A DNA stretch of 64,000 bases from Rhizobium glycinendophyticum (GTDB taxonomy: Bacteria; Pseudomonadota; Alphaproteobacteria; Rhizobiales; Rhizobiaceae), in contig NZ_VFYP01000003.1 of the NCBI RefSeq assembly GCF_006443685.1, forward strand, positions 1-64,000. The letters are read 5' to 3'. The notes beneath the pieces are model-generated. The model ran no database searches. It was not told where the DNA came from and saw only the letters and a list, made by a program, of their open reading frames with translations. Shown one piece after another: positions 13,134-20,927 of this stretch. Position numbers and translations under genes: made by a program. Every line of letters starts with the position of its first letter. Position 1 is the first letter of the stretch.

Positions 13134-13696
13134 TCCACCAGCTTGTTTCCCTCAAACATCTTTACGACAGGATTGTCGCGCTCGTGGAACGGCTCCTCGA
13201 TCGCTGGTTCCTCGGCCTCGCAGCCCGTTTCGTCTTCGCCGCGGTTCTGCTTCCTTACTACTGGAATTCGGCGATGACGAAGTTCGATGGTTTCCTCTCG
13301 ATCAGTGACAGCGCCTATTATCAGATTGCGCTTCCGGCCGTGGATGCAGCTGGCGGCGATGTTTCAGCGGTTGCTCGTTTTCCTTGGGGGCTGATGGTGA
13401 TCTTCGGCACGTATGGCGAGACGATCCTGCCGATCCTCGTCGTCCTCGGTCTCTTCACCCGGATTGCCGCAACCGGCATGATCGGCTTCATCCTCGTCCA
13501 GAGCCTCACCGATATCCTCGTGCACAAGGTCGATGCCGCGACCATCGGCGCGCTCTTCGACCGCTTCCCCGACAGCGTCATCCTCGACCAGCGTCTGCTG
13601 TGGATCTTTCCGCTGCTCTATCTCGCGGTGAAGGGCGCAGGCTTCCTGTCCCTCGACAAGATCCTGTGCACGCTCTGGACCAGGCGCTTCGCTTGA
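13130..13696 (+). CDS. DoxX-family membrane protein, last gene of the bufferin operon
   Basis: 188 residues with about four membrane segments ([54 protein letters not shown] and the C-terminal LLWIFPLLYLAVKGAGFL). DoxX proteins are small inner-membrane proteins, often tied to thiol or quinone redox chemistry. They are a recurrent fourth member of bufferin operons, where a role in supplying or sensing redox state has been suggested but not proven here. It starts within the bufC stop (ATGA). A bidirectional terminator-like hairpin follows at 13708-13735. Confidence 0.85.
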   Translation: MIHQLVSLKHLYDRIVALVERLLDRWFLGLAARFVFAAVLLPYYWNSAMTKFDGFLSISDSAYYQIALPAVDAAGGDVSAVARFPWGLMVIFGTYGETILPILVVLGLFTRIAATGMIGFILVQSLTDILVHKVDAATIGALFDRFPDSVILDQRLLWIFPLLYLAVKGAGFLSLDKILCTLWTRRFA

Positions 13697-13707
13697 GCAC
13701 AAACGAA

Positions 13708-13735
13708 AAGGCGGCAGGCTTTCGCCCGCCGCCTT
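13708..13735. terminator. Bidirectional hairpin terminator between bufferin operon and hsp20
   Basis: AAGGCGGC pairs with GCCGCCTT across a 12-nt loop, between the convergent DoxX and hsp20 genes. AAAA precedes and TT follows, so it can act on both strands. Confidence 0.6.
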
Positions 13736-13758
13736 CAACATCCGCATGCTGCTGAGGC

Positions 13759-14229
13759 TTAGTTCACGTGTGCCTCAATGGCCTTCGGCGCAGCGCCGGC
13801 GGCCTCCGCAGCAATTGCGATGCGGCGCGGCTTCATGGCCTCCGGGATGTTACGCAGAAGATCGATGTGCAGCAGGCCGTTCTTCAGGGAAGCGGCGGTC
13901 ACCTCGACATGGTCGGCAAGCTGGAAGCGGCGCTCGAAGGCGCGCTTGGCGATACCGCGATAGAGGAACTCGCTCTGCTCGGCCTTTTCGTCCTCGGCCT
14001 TTTCACCCTTCACGGTCAGCACATGGGCATGTGCCTCGATCGAAAGCTCGCTTTCGTCGAAGCCGGCAACGGCCATGGTGATCCGGTAGAGGTTCTCGCC
14101 GGTGCGTTCGATGTTGTAGGGCGGATAGCTCTGAGCCTGCTCCGGCTGTCCGAGGCTGTCGAGCATCGTGAACAGGCGGTCAAAACCGACGGTGGAGCGG
14201 TAGAGCGGGGAAAAATCGACGTGACGCAT
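13759..14229 (-). CDS. Small heat-shock protein, Hsp20/IbpA family
   Basis: An ATP-independent chaperone that holds unfolded proteins during heat stress. The 156 residues carry an alpha-crystallin domain (~35-130): YNIERTGENLYRITMAVAGF at its start and SLKNGLLHIDLLRNIPE at its end, typical of rhizobial class A Hsp20. The ATG at 14229 has AGGAGG (14240-14235) 5 nt upstream. That Shine-Dalgarno lies inside a hairpin with the ROSE thermometer motif, and an RpoH-like promoter sits at 14331-14359. An in-frame upstream extension to 14373 would run through the promoter and leader and is not coding. Confidence 0.93.
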   Translation of the reverse strand: MRHVDFSPLYRSTVGFDRLFTMLDSLGQPEQAQSYPPYNIERTGENLYRITMAVAGFDESELSIEAHAHVLTVKGEKAEDEKAEQSEFLYRGIAKRAFERRFQLADHVEVTAASLKNGLLHIDLLRNIPEAMKPRRIAIAAEAAGAAPKAIEAHVN

Positions 14230-14324
14230 TGTGTCCTCCTGGAAGCGACGTTGGCGTTTTGGGTTCGCCCACATCCCGCAACGGGCGATGCAGGCTAAGG
14301 TCACGGACCCTTTCGGCGTCCGCA
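14230..14324 (-). ncRNA. ROSE-like RNA thermometer in the hsp20 leader
   Basis: The 5' leader of hsp20 ends in a hairpin (14249-14233) in which GUC-G-CUU pairs with GGA-GGAC around the Shine-Dalgarno. It contains the ROSE hallmark U(U/C)GCU, here UCGCU, with an unpaired G opposite AGGA. Upstream in the leader are further hairpins, for example GCAUC...CCCG-UUG-CGGGAUG. The ~95-nt length and multi-hairpin form agree with ROSE elements, which melt at high temperature to free the ribosome site in rhizobial hsp genes. The 5' end is an estimate from the promoter. Confidence 0.65.
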
Positions 14325-14330
14325 TCAACG

Positions 14331-14359
14331 ATGTGGGAAATCGGTTTTGCGAATTCAAG
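14331..14359 (-). promoter_or_regulatory. Candidate RpoH (sigma-32) promoter for hsp20
   Basis: On the minus strand CTTGAA (14359-14354), 16 nt, then CCCACAT (14337-14331) resembles the heat-shock consensus CTTGAA / CCCCATnT. A start near 14324 would give a ~95-nt leader. Confidence 0.5.
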
Positions 14360-14621
14360 ATCGCCTGCATCAACCGCAGCGTCGTATCGATGAATCCGGC
14401 ATGAACGGGAGGTTCAAGACCGGTTCAGCCCTTCCCCGCTAAACCATCGGCATCGGTTGTCTCGAACCCGATGGGCCGGAGATATCGCCCCTTCCACTCC
14501 GGTCGCTTTCGCCGGGACCGCATTCTCCGTTTGCGGTTCCGGCTTTTTCCTTTGACCTTTTGCGGGGGCCATCCTATCCCGGATCAAGAACACCGCACTC
14601 AACGGACAGGCAGTTCTGAGG

Positions 14622-15611
14622 ATGGAAGCGACACTCTACGCCACCCCCGGCAACCCCATTCCCGGAACGCCCCTCGTCGGTTTCTTCAAGGGCCATCGCG
14701 GCGTCAATCTGCGCTACGCGGTTTTCAAGTCCACTGCGGAAATGACCCGTGGCACGATCGTGCTGCTGCATGGCCGGAACGAAACCATCGAGAAATATTT
14801 CGAAACGATCAGCGAGATGAATGCGCGCGGCTTCTGGGTCGCGACCTATGATTTTCGCGGCCAGGGCGGCTCGGACCGATTGATCAAGGATTCGCGCAAG
14901 GGCCATGTCGGCCGCTTTGATCACTACATCAGGGATCTCGAGATCTTCCTCGAACAGATCGTCCTGCCCGACACCCGCCTGCCCTTCTTCCTGGTCGCCC
15001 ATTCGACCGGCGGCCTGATTGCGCTCAAAGCCGCCCCACGGCTGGCCAACCGTATCGAGCGCATGGTGTTGACGGCGCCATTTGTCGGCCTCGGCGGTCA
15101 GAAAACCTCTCCGGATAATATCCGTCGCCTGGCGACCCTTGCCACCTTCACCGGCTTCGGGGGGATTTGCCTGAACAAGGACGAGCCGCGCAAGGATTTC
15201 GACGGCAACCCACTGACCACGGATCCGCAGCGCTTCGCCCGCAACCAGCGGCTCGTCTTTGACCATCCGGAGCTTTTCCTGGGCCCGCCGACCGCCCGCT
15301 GGCTTTACGAAAGCCAGAAGGCGATTGCCGAAGTGCGCACCCCCCGCCACCTCGCCTCGATCACCGTTCCCACCGTCATCGTGGCCCCCGGCAACGATCC
15401 GATCGTGCCCTTTCATTACCAGGAATCCCTGGCGCAGTATTTCCGTGCCGGGCAATTGGTGCCGATTGCCGGCGCCCGCCACGAGATCCTGCAGGAGCAG
15501 GACCGCTACCGCACCCAGGCGCTGGCCGCGCTCTTTGCCTTCATCCCGGGCGGAGATCCAGAAGAGACTGATCCTGTCGGGACGCTCACCGACAGCCGCC
15601 TCGACGCCTGA
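14622..15611 (+). CDS. Alpha/beta hydrolase, serine aminopeptidase S33 / lysophospholipase-like
   Basis: A 329-residue cytosolic hydrolase. The alpha/beta fold begins at TIVLLHGRNETIEKY (oxyanion region, ~47-60). The triad is Ser128 in AHSTGG, Asp259 in GNDPIVPF and His287 in GARHEI, all in the expected order and spacing. Closest known families are monoacylglycerol lipase and lysophospholipase L2 (PldB) types, which act on acyl esters; the real substrate cannot be read from sequence. No signal peptide is seen. It converges on hisN with only 3 nt between the two stop codons. Confidence 0.85.
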   Translation: MEATLYATPGNPIPGTPLVGFFKGHRGVNLRYAVFKSTAEMTRGTIVLLHGRNETIEKYFETISEMNARGFWVATYDFRGQGGSDRLIKDSRKGHVGRFDHYIRDLEIFLEQIVLPDTRLPFFLVAHSTGGLIALKAAPRLANRIERMVLTAPFVGLGGQKTSPDNIRRLATLATFTGFGGICLNKDEPRKDFDGNPLTTDPQRFARNQRLVFDHPELFLGPPTARWLYESQKAIAEVRTPRHLASITVPTVIVAPGNDPIVPFHYQESLAQYFRAGQLVPIAGARHEILQEQDRYRTQALAALFAFIPGGDPEETDPVGTLTDSRLDA

Positions 15612-15614
15612 CGG

Positions 15615-16391
15615 TCACCGCCGCTTGAGCATCTCCATCACCTCGGCATGCACGGCCTTTGAGCCTGCGGCGATGATCGAGCCGCCGGCTTCCGGCCGCC
15701 CGCCATCCCAGGTGGTGATGACGCCGCCCGCCTGCTCGATGATCGGGATCAGCGCGCCGACGTCATAGGGCTTCAGCACCGTTTCAATGACGAGATCGAT
15801 ATGGCCGGCCGCGAGCAGGCAATAGGCATAGCAGTCGACGCCGTAGCGGAAGAGCTTCGCACGATCTTGCACCGCCTGATAGCGCTCGACCTCCCAGCCC
15901 TGGAAGAGGTGCGGCGAGGTGGTGAACAGGATCGCGTTTTCAAGACTGCCGCAGTCCCGCACCTGATTCTGTCGCTCGCCGTCAGGCCCGAAATACCAGG
16001 ACTTGTTCCCATCGGCGAAATAGCGCTCGCCGGTGAACGGCTGCTCCATCAGTCCCATCACCGAGCGTCCATGCTCCTGGAAGCCGATCAGCGTGCCCCA
16101 GACCGGAACGCCCGAGATGAAGGCCCGCGTTCCGTCGATGGGATCGATCACCCAGAGCTGCTCGCTGTCCATACGGATATTGGCGTGCTCTTCGCCGAGG
16201 ATACCATGATCAGGGAACTCCGCCTCGATCAGCCGGCGAATGGCCGTTTCCGCCGCCTGATCGCCCTCGGTCACCGGATCGAAGCCCCGAGCCTCTTTGT
16301 TGACGACCGAGAGGCCGGAGCGGAATCGCGGCAGGGTCTCTGCCTTGGCGGCATCGGCGAGGCGAAAAAAGAAGTCACGGGTGGGGCGCAT
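15615..16391 (-). CDS. hisN: Histidinol-phosphatase, inositol-monophosphatase family
   Basis: Dephosphorylates L-histidinol phosphate, the penultimate step of histidine synthesis. Many alphaproteobacteria use this inositol-monophosphatase-type enzyme instead of a HisB or PHP phosphatase. The 258 residues contain the Mg2+ sites GILGEEHANI (~70) and VIDPIDGTRAF (~86-96) and the C-terminal YDVGALIPIIEQAGG block. Substrate choice between histidinol phosphate and inositol phosphates rests on family resemblance. The upstream gap holds the suhB-type sRNA, matching the known context of that RNA beside an inositol-monophosphatase gene. Confidence 0.85.
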   Translation of the reverse strand: MRPTRDFFFRLADAAKAETLPRFRSGLSVVNKEARGFDPVTEGDQAAETAIRRLIEAEFPDHGILGEEHANIRMDSEQLWVIDPIDGTRAFISGVPVWGTLIGFQEHGRSVMGLMEQPFTGERYFADGNKSWYFGPDGERQNQVRDCGSLENAILFTTSPHLFQGWEVERYQAVQDRAKLFRYGVDCYAYCLLAAGHIDLVIETVLKPYDVGALIPIIEQAGGVITTWDGGRPEAGGSIIAAGSKAVHAEVMEMLKRR

Positions 16392-16546
16392 GAGAGGTTC
16401 CGCTTAAGGAGTGAGGGCGCCAGTCTTAATGCCTGCCGGGCGGAAAGAAAACCGTCTGAACGGCTGCACTTCTCACGCCACCCTCCAGGCCGGCCAATGG
16501 AAACTGCGCATTTTTTCGCCACGATTAAAAAACAGCCGAGATTCAC

Positions 16547-16576
16547 CTTGACAATGGTGCACCGCAACACATAACG
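16547..16576 (+). promoter_or_regulatory. Sigma-70 promoter of the suhB/alpha-r8-type sRNA
   Basis: CTTGACA (16547-16553) and ATAACG (16571-16576) are separated by 17 nt. They place a start near 16583, just before the first sRNA hairpin. Confidence 0.6.
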
Positions 16577-16582
16577 TCTTAC

Positions 16583-16662
16583 CTACAGTCTCTGACTGTA
16601 AATACCCTCCTTGGGTGTTTCCTCCCTAGACTTGAAGCCGCGCCCCGTGCGCGGTTTTTTTT
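16583..16662 (+). ncRNA. suhB / alpha-r8 (MmgR-like) trans-acting small RNA
   Basis: An ~80-nt RNA: a perfect 7-bp first hairpin TACAGTC-tct-GACTGTA (16584-16600), a single-stranded CU-rich segment (CCCTCCTTGGG, then TTTCCTCCCT) and a Rho-independent terminator (16638-16662). I recognise the CU-rich block as the conserved core of the suhB/alpha-r8 family, whose Sinorhizobium member MmgR limits polyhydroxybutyrate granule number. The unpaired CCUCC stretches suit pairing to ribosome-binding sites. Flanking genes (inositol-monophosphatase-family and N-formylglutamate amidohydrolase) fit the family's usual locus. The family call is from memory of the motif, not a search. Confidence 0.75.
16638..16662 (+). 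terminator. Rho-independent terminator of the sRNA
   Basis: CCGCGC / GCGCGG stem with loop CCCGT followed by eight T residues (16655-16662). Confidence 0.85.
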
Positions 16663-16753
16663 ATCTTCGGATAGCGCGAACAGCCCATCACACGATCCGC
16701 AGTGGGACTCGGCCGGCAAAAGCGCATTTGCGGAAAGTTGAAGGAAAGGCGGC

Positions 16754-17629
16754 TTATTCGGCGGCCAGCGCCTGATCACCGAAATAGTCGGCGACGAAAT
16801 CGGCCATCTGGCCCATGAAGATGGCGAGAGATCCGGCCAGCATGTCGAAATCCGGCCGCTTCTCCAAAGTTGCCTCGTCGATATAGAGTGAGCGGTTGAC
16901 CTCGATCTGCAGTGCATGCAGGTCGCGGGCCGGCCGGCCATAGTGTTCGGTGATGAAACCACCGGCATAGGGCTTGTTGCGCACGGCGACAAAACCCAGC
17001 TCTTCGAGGAATTGCAAGGCCGCCCGCGACAGCTCCGCCGAGGCACTGGTGCCGTATCGATCGCCGACGATGAAGTCCGGCTTGATACCGCTGCCGGCGA
17101 CACGGATATTGCCGGGCATCGAGTGGCAGTCGATCAGCACCCCCAGCCCGAAGCGGGCATGGGTGCGGGCGATCAGCCTGCGCAGGCAGGCATGATACGG
17201 CTTGTAGCAGGTCTCGATCCGCTCCATGGCGGAAGAAAGCGGCATGCGCCCCTCGTAGATTTCCATGTTCTCGGCGACAATGCGCGGAATCGTGCCGAGC
17301 CCGCCGGCCACCCGCGCCGAATTGCTGTTGGCATAGGGCGGCAGCGGATCGGAAAACATCCGCGGATCGAGCTCATAGGGCTCGCGGTTCACATCGACAT
17401 AGGCGCGCGGGAAATGTGCGACGAGCAACGGCGCCCCAAAACTCGGCGCAGCCGAGAACAGCTCGTCGACGTAATGATCTTCGGATCGGCGAATCGAATG
17501 GTCGTCCAGTCGCGACTCATCGAGGAAAGCGCTCGGATAGCAGCGGCCGCTATGGGGCGAGTTATAAACGAAGGGAATGGTCTGGACGGCGGGTTCGCGA
17601 ATCTCGAAAGGCTCGAATTCGTTGGTCAT
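16754..17629 (-). CDS. N-formylglutamate amidohydrolase
   Basis: Hydrolyses N-formyl-L-glutamate to formate and glutamate, the last step of one histidine-degradation route. The 291 residues show family blocks FVYNSPHSGRCYP, RRSEDHYVDEL (metal and substrate residues), HFPRAYVDVNREPYELDP and LIDCHSMPGN. A zinc-dependent reaction is expected. No hut genes are adjacent, so a role in formyl-peptide scavenging is equally possible. The sRNA lies 90 nt beyond its stop codon, on the opposite strand. Confidence 0.9.
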   Translation of the reverse strand: MTNEFEPFEIREPAVQTIPFVYNSPHSGRCYPSAFLDESRLDDHSIRRSEDHYVDELFSAAPSFGAPLLVAHFPRAYVDVNREPYELDPRMFSDPLPPYANSNSARVAGGLGTIPRIVAENMEIYEGRMPLSSAMERIETCYKPYHACLRRLIARTHARFGLGVLIDCHSMPGNIRVAGSGIKPDFIVGDRYGTSASAELSRAALQFLEELGFVAVRNKPYAGGFITEHYGRPARDLHALQIEVNRSLYIDEATLEKRPDFDMLAGSLAIFMGQMADFVADYFGDQALAAE

Positions 17630-17826
17630 CCGCTCCCCAGTTCCTCTTCTTTACCAAGTCACAAACTTGTTGTGTTCGCCATGTTGCCAGCCGGCTGTCG
17701 CAAAGTCCATACTCCTGAAAATGGCGGAGCAGGCTCACGATTTCGTTGTTCACCGGTTCTTTACTGGGCAGGACCTAGAGTGAGCGGCTGCGAGCGTCCA
17801 ATGCAATCGAATACAGCGGTCCCTAA

Positions 17827-18189
17827 ATGACACAGAAAATCCTTCTCGCCGAAGATGACAACGACATGCGCCGGTTCCTGGTGAAGGCGTTGGAAAAGGC
17901 GGGCTACAAAGTTTCTTCCTTCGACAACGGCGCCAGCGCATACGACCGCCTGCGCGAAGAGCCTTTCTCCCTTCTCCTCACCGACATCGTCATGCCCGAG
18001 ATGGACGGCATCGAGCTGGCGCGCCGCGCCACCGAACTCGATCCGGACCTGAAGGTGATGTTCATCACCGGCTTTGCCGCTGTCGCCTTGAACGCCGATT
18101 CGAAGGCTCCGAAGGACGCCAAGGTCCTGTCCAAGCCTTTCCACCTTCGCGATCTCGTCGACGAAGTGAACAAACTCCTTGCTGCGTAA
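17827..18189 (+). CDS. cpdR: Single-domain response regulator CpdR
   Basis: A 120-residue stand-alone receiver. Acidic pocket E9/D10/D11, phospho-acceptor Asp53 (LTDIVMPEMDG), Thr/Ser in FITGFAA and Lys in LSKPFHLRDL are all present, and there is no output domain. In Caulobacter and Sinorhizobium unphosphorylated CpdR docks on ClpXP and promotes CtrA proteolysis, controlling the cell cycle, polar growth and symbiotic differentiation. Phosphate arrives through CckA-ChpT. The match over the full length, including the C-terminal EVNKLLAA, is close to CpdR1. CtrA boxes occur elsewhere in this window at 55988 and 56020. Confidence 0.92.
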   Translation: MTQKILLAEDDNDMRRFLVKALEKAGYKVSSFDNGASAYDRLREEPFSLLLTDIVMPEMDGIELARRATELDPDLKVMFITGFAAVALNADSKAPKDAKVLSKPFHLRDLVDEVNKLLAA

Positions 18190-18283
18190 GGCCTGCCGAA
18201 GGGATTGAAAAAATCTCTTCACAAAACTGCAAAATGCCTATTGACGGGCGAAGCGGTTTTGTGGTCTTAAGCCGCCATCGGAT

Positions 18284-18358
<75 letters not shown>

Positions 18359-18371
18359 TTCGAATTCTTTC

Positions 18372-18400
18372 AAGGGCTTGCCGGAAACGGCGAGCCCTTT
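18372..18400 (+). terminator. Rho-independent terminator after tRNA-Val
   Basis: A 12-bp stem (AAGGGCTTGCCG / CGGCGAGCCCTT, one T-G wobble) with a GAAA tetraloop followed by TTTTC. Confidence 0.85.
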
Positions 18401-18574
18401 TCGATTTTGCCTCTGCCACCACATCTACTGCCTTTCATGCCGTCACTTCCCTACGCACGAACACCTTTTCACCCATGCTGATTCGGACGTCCGTTGACGC
18501 CAAGGTAGAATGGCGATTACCTCAATCAATTTCTGATCGCTGGAAGACCCCGCAAGGCATAAGAGGGGCATATC

Positions 18575-19369
18575 GTGTCGCATTCGTATGTGGCCTTCAT
18601 TGATGAATCAGGAGACGACGGGCTCGGCAATTTTCGCGAGCCCGGGCGTCGCGGTGGCTCTTCCAGATGGCTTATTCTGTCCGCCTGCGTCTTTCGACAG
18701 GTTTACGCGCTTGAAGCGGTCAGATGGCGAGATTCAATCTCGGAGAAGTTCGTCAACAAGAAGAGCCGCACACTTCACTTTATGGACCTCAATCATGGCC
18801 AACGAACCGTAGCCGCGCAGACGATCGGCTCACTGCCCTTGCGAACAATCAGCGTGCTGGCGGCAAAGCCGCCCATTCCGACAGGCATTTATACAGCGCG
18901 AAATCAGCTTTACTTCTACTTGGCGCGCTATCTCGTCGAACGAATCTCCTGGCTCTGCCGTGATCATCGCCCACAGGTCCCCGAAGGCGATGGACGAGTA
19001 AAAATTACCTTCTCCCGTCGTGGCGGCATGTCGTATCAGAGCTTTCGTGCGTATCTATCTCTGTTAAAAAAACAGCCTGATCCCGCGATCAAAATCCATT
19101 GGCCAGTGATAGACATCGAAGCGGTGGACGCACACGATCACGACAAAAACGCGAGCCTTCAATTAGTCGATGCCGTTGCCTCATCTTTCGCGGCAGCGGT
19201 CGAGCCCGACTTCTATGGAAACTGCGAACTACGCTACGCAGAGTTGCTCCGCCCCGTGACATATCATCGGGGAGGCAACTATCTGAGCTATGGCGTAAAA
19301 ATGGTACCCAAATACCAAGAGTGTGACCTGAACGCGCAACAGAGCAGGTTCATCGAACTTTTCAAATGA
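18575..19369 (+). CDS. DUF3800 protein (RNase H-like fold), likely acquired
   Basis: 264 residues, cytoplasmic. The DUF3800 signatures are visible: FIDESGDDG at the N-terminus, a conserved LHFMDLNHG block at ~65 and NASLQLVDAVASSF near 190-203, where the acidic residues of an RNase H-like site would sit. DUF3800 genes are often found on mobile and defence islands; their function is unknown. The start is GTG at 18575 with AGAGGGG 6 nt upstream. Codon use is visibly more A+T-rich than in its neighbours, and it lies 216 nt after tRNA-Val, a common integration point. I found no integrase and no repeat of the tRNA 3' end. Confidence 0.8.
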   Translation: MSHSYVAFIDESGDDGLGNFREPGRRGGSSRWLILSACVFRQVYALEAVRWRDSISEKFVNKKSRTLHFMDLNHGQRTVAAQTIGSLPLRTISVLAAKPPIPTGIYTARNQLYFYLARYLVERISWLCRDHRPQVPEGDGRVKITFSRRGGMSYQSFRAYLSLLKKQPDPAIKIHWPVIDIEAVDAHDHDKNASLQLVDAVASSFAAAVEPDFYGNCELRYAELLRPVTYHRGGNYLSYGVKMVPKYQECDLNAQQSRFIELFK

Positions 19370-19506
19370 AACGGCAGCCCCCCGGCCCATGATTGCGATT
19401 GCTCGCCTGCAGTCTTTCGAGTGCTCTGGGTTTTTCCGGCGCGTGGCTGCCTGACTTCTATTTAGCACTATTGCAGCCGAATTTCTATGGCTAACTGAGA
19501 TGCCGG

Positions 19507-19929
19507 TCACCCCACCACCGTCACCGCATCCCCCACATACACCACCACATAGCCTCCATCCGCTTTCAGCGCCCGTGCCTTCGCTTCCAGTTCCCCGAGA
19601 TACGGCGCCCGACGCCAGTCTTCGCCGCGCTCAGGGTCAACAAGCACCGTCAGTTGCGGCCCCTGCGCGTAAAGCATCATGCCGCTGATAGAAGGCTCCC
19701 ACTCAGGCCCGAGCGATGCATCCGTCCGCCACAGGCAATAGAAGTCGCGACAGGTGGCGGGCCGGGCAGCATAAGCAGCACAGCCGCCACCGGTCAGACA
19801 GTGGCGACAGGGCTCGTTGGCGGGTTTGTCCAACTCGTCGATGTCGGGAAGGATGCAGCAAAGCGAGCAGGTGCCGCAGCGACGGGCTTCGACGAGAGCA
19901 GGACCCGCAACGCTCTGCAAATCCGTCAT
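19507..19929 (-). CDS. YkgJ-type cysteine-cluster protein
   Basis: 140 residues with the CxxCxxCC family core: CGTCSLCC, then CRHC, GGCAAYAARPATCRDFYC. These cysteines probably bind zinc or an Fe-S cluster. The C-terminal part (MLYAQGPQLTVLVDPERG) is the family's usual beta region. No enzymatic role is known. The ATG at 19929 is 1 nt after the stop of the FAH gene, so the two are probably cotranscribed. A longer start at 19947 would overlap that gene by 17 nt and has no better ribosome site. Confidence 0.8.
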   Translation of the reverse strand: MTDLQSVAGPALVEARRCGTCSLCCILPDIDELDKPANEPCRHCLTGGGCAAYAARPATCRDFYCLWRTDASLGPEWEPSISGMMLYAQGPQLTVLVDPERGEDWRRAPYLGELEAKARALKADGGYVVVYVGDAVTVVG

Positions 19930-19930
19930 C

Positions 19931-20647
19931 TCAGTCCGCCGGGCCAATGGTAACGTTCAGCGGCGAAAGCCCCTCCACCGTCCCGACCAGCCGGTCGCCG
20001 GGCTGCACCGGTCCAACGCCCGAGGGCGTGCCGGTATAGATGAGATCGCCGGGAGTCAGGTGATAATAGCGCGAGAGGTGGCTGACGATCTCCGGCACCG
20101 ACCACACCATGTCGGAGAGTTCGCCCTCCTGGCGGGTCGTGTCATTGACGGTCAGTTCGATACGCTGCCCGGCAGGCGCAAACTCGGCGGCTTGCGTGAT
20201 CCGGCCGATCCCGGCGGAATGCTCGAAGGACTTGCCCATGTCCCAGGGACGCTGCTTGTCTTTCGCCGCTTGCTGCAGGTCGCGCCGGGTCATGTCGAGG
20301 CCGACGGCGTAACCGAAGATGACGCCTGCAGCGTCTGCGGCCGAGACCTGAAAGGCGGGTTGGCCGATCGCGATCACCAGTTCGATCTCGTGGTGGCAAT
20401 CCTCGGTGCCCGGCGGATAGGTCATGATCCCGCCGCTCAAGACCAGACCCGTCGGTGGCTTGGTGAAGTAGAAGGGCGCTGCCCGGTCAATCGTATTGCC
20501 CATCTCGGCAGCATGGGCAGCATAATTGCGCCCGACGCAGAAGATCCGGTGCACGGGGAAACCTTCCGCGAGACCCTCGACGGGCAGGAGCGGTGAGGCG
20601 GGAACGGAAAACAGCGGGACGGTGGGGTTCAAGGGGATGTCTTTCAT
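19931..20647 (-). CDS. Fumarylacetoacetate hydrolase family protein
   Basis: 238 residues. FAH-fold enzymes hydrolyse or decarboxylate beta-diketo acids such as fumarylpyruvate, acylpyruvates or oxaloacetate. Signature blocks: HRIFCVGRNYAAHAAEMGN, PFYFTKP, HHEIELVIAIG (metal-binding Glu residues), GLDMTRRD and YTGTPSGVGPVQPGD. The length fits the fumarylpyruvate hydrolase / acylpyruvase group better than true fumarylacetoacetase. The start at MKDIPLNP is chosen because the family begins close to this point; no strong ribosome site is visible. It is divergent from manC. Confidence 0.85.
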   Translation of the reverse strand: MKDIPLNPTVPLFSVPASPLLPVEGLAEGFPVHRIFCVGRNYAAHAAEMGNTIDRAAPFYFTKPPTGLVLSGGIMTYPPGTEDCHHEIELVIAIGQPAFQVSAADAAGVIFGYAVGLDMTRRDLQQAAKDKQRPWDMGKSFEHSAGIGRITQAAEFAPAGQRIELTVNDTTRQEGELSDMVWSVPEIVSHLSRYYHLTPGDLIYTGTPSGVGPVQPGDRLVGTVEGLSPLNVTIGPAD

Positions 20648-20927
20648 GGCAGCGATGAACACGGTTCTCCGCGCATCTGCGTCGGATATCAAACCGACTT
20701 GACCACAACAGGCGGCACGCGGCAACGCGTCCAGCGGCGAAATTAAGGACGATCATGCACCGCACTTGGAACCATCGCCCAAACATGTAACAAAATCCGC
20801 GCCCCCGCGTTTGGGTTGCGTCGATCGCCTTGCGCACGATGCCTCATTCGGACGTCGCGCGAGGCAGGCACTGCGAAATTCGGTCGGACCTTCCGCTGCC
20901 CGGCCAGACCTTGAAAGGCAAGAAAGC

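Noticed and set aside
14444..14474. CCATCGG / CCGATGG inverted repeat upstream of the alpha/beta hydrolase
   Set aside because: Seven-base arms with a 17-nt gap are common by chance in this G+C range, and no promoter feature supports it.
17660..17674. CACAA-ACTTG-TTGTG symmetric site before cpdR
   Set aside because: Short arms, and it sits closer to the opposite gene; no independent support.
18359..19500. An integrated element with att sites behind tRNA-Val
   Set aside because: No integrase gene and no repeat of the tRNA 3' end were found; a single odd gene is all that is visible.
20766..20927. N-terminal extension of ManC
   Set aside because: The extra 54 codons have no family similarity, and the catalytic domain begins at the ATG at 20928.
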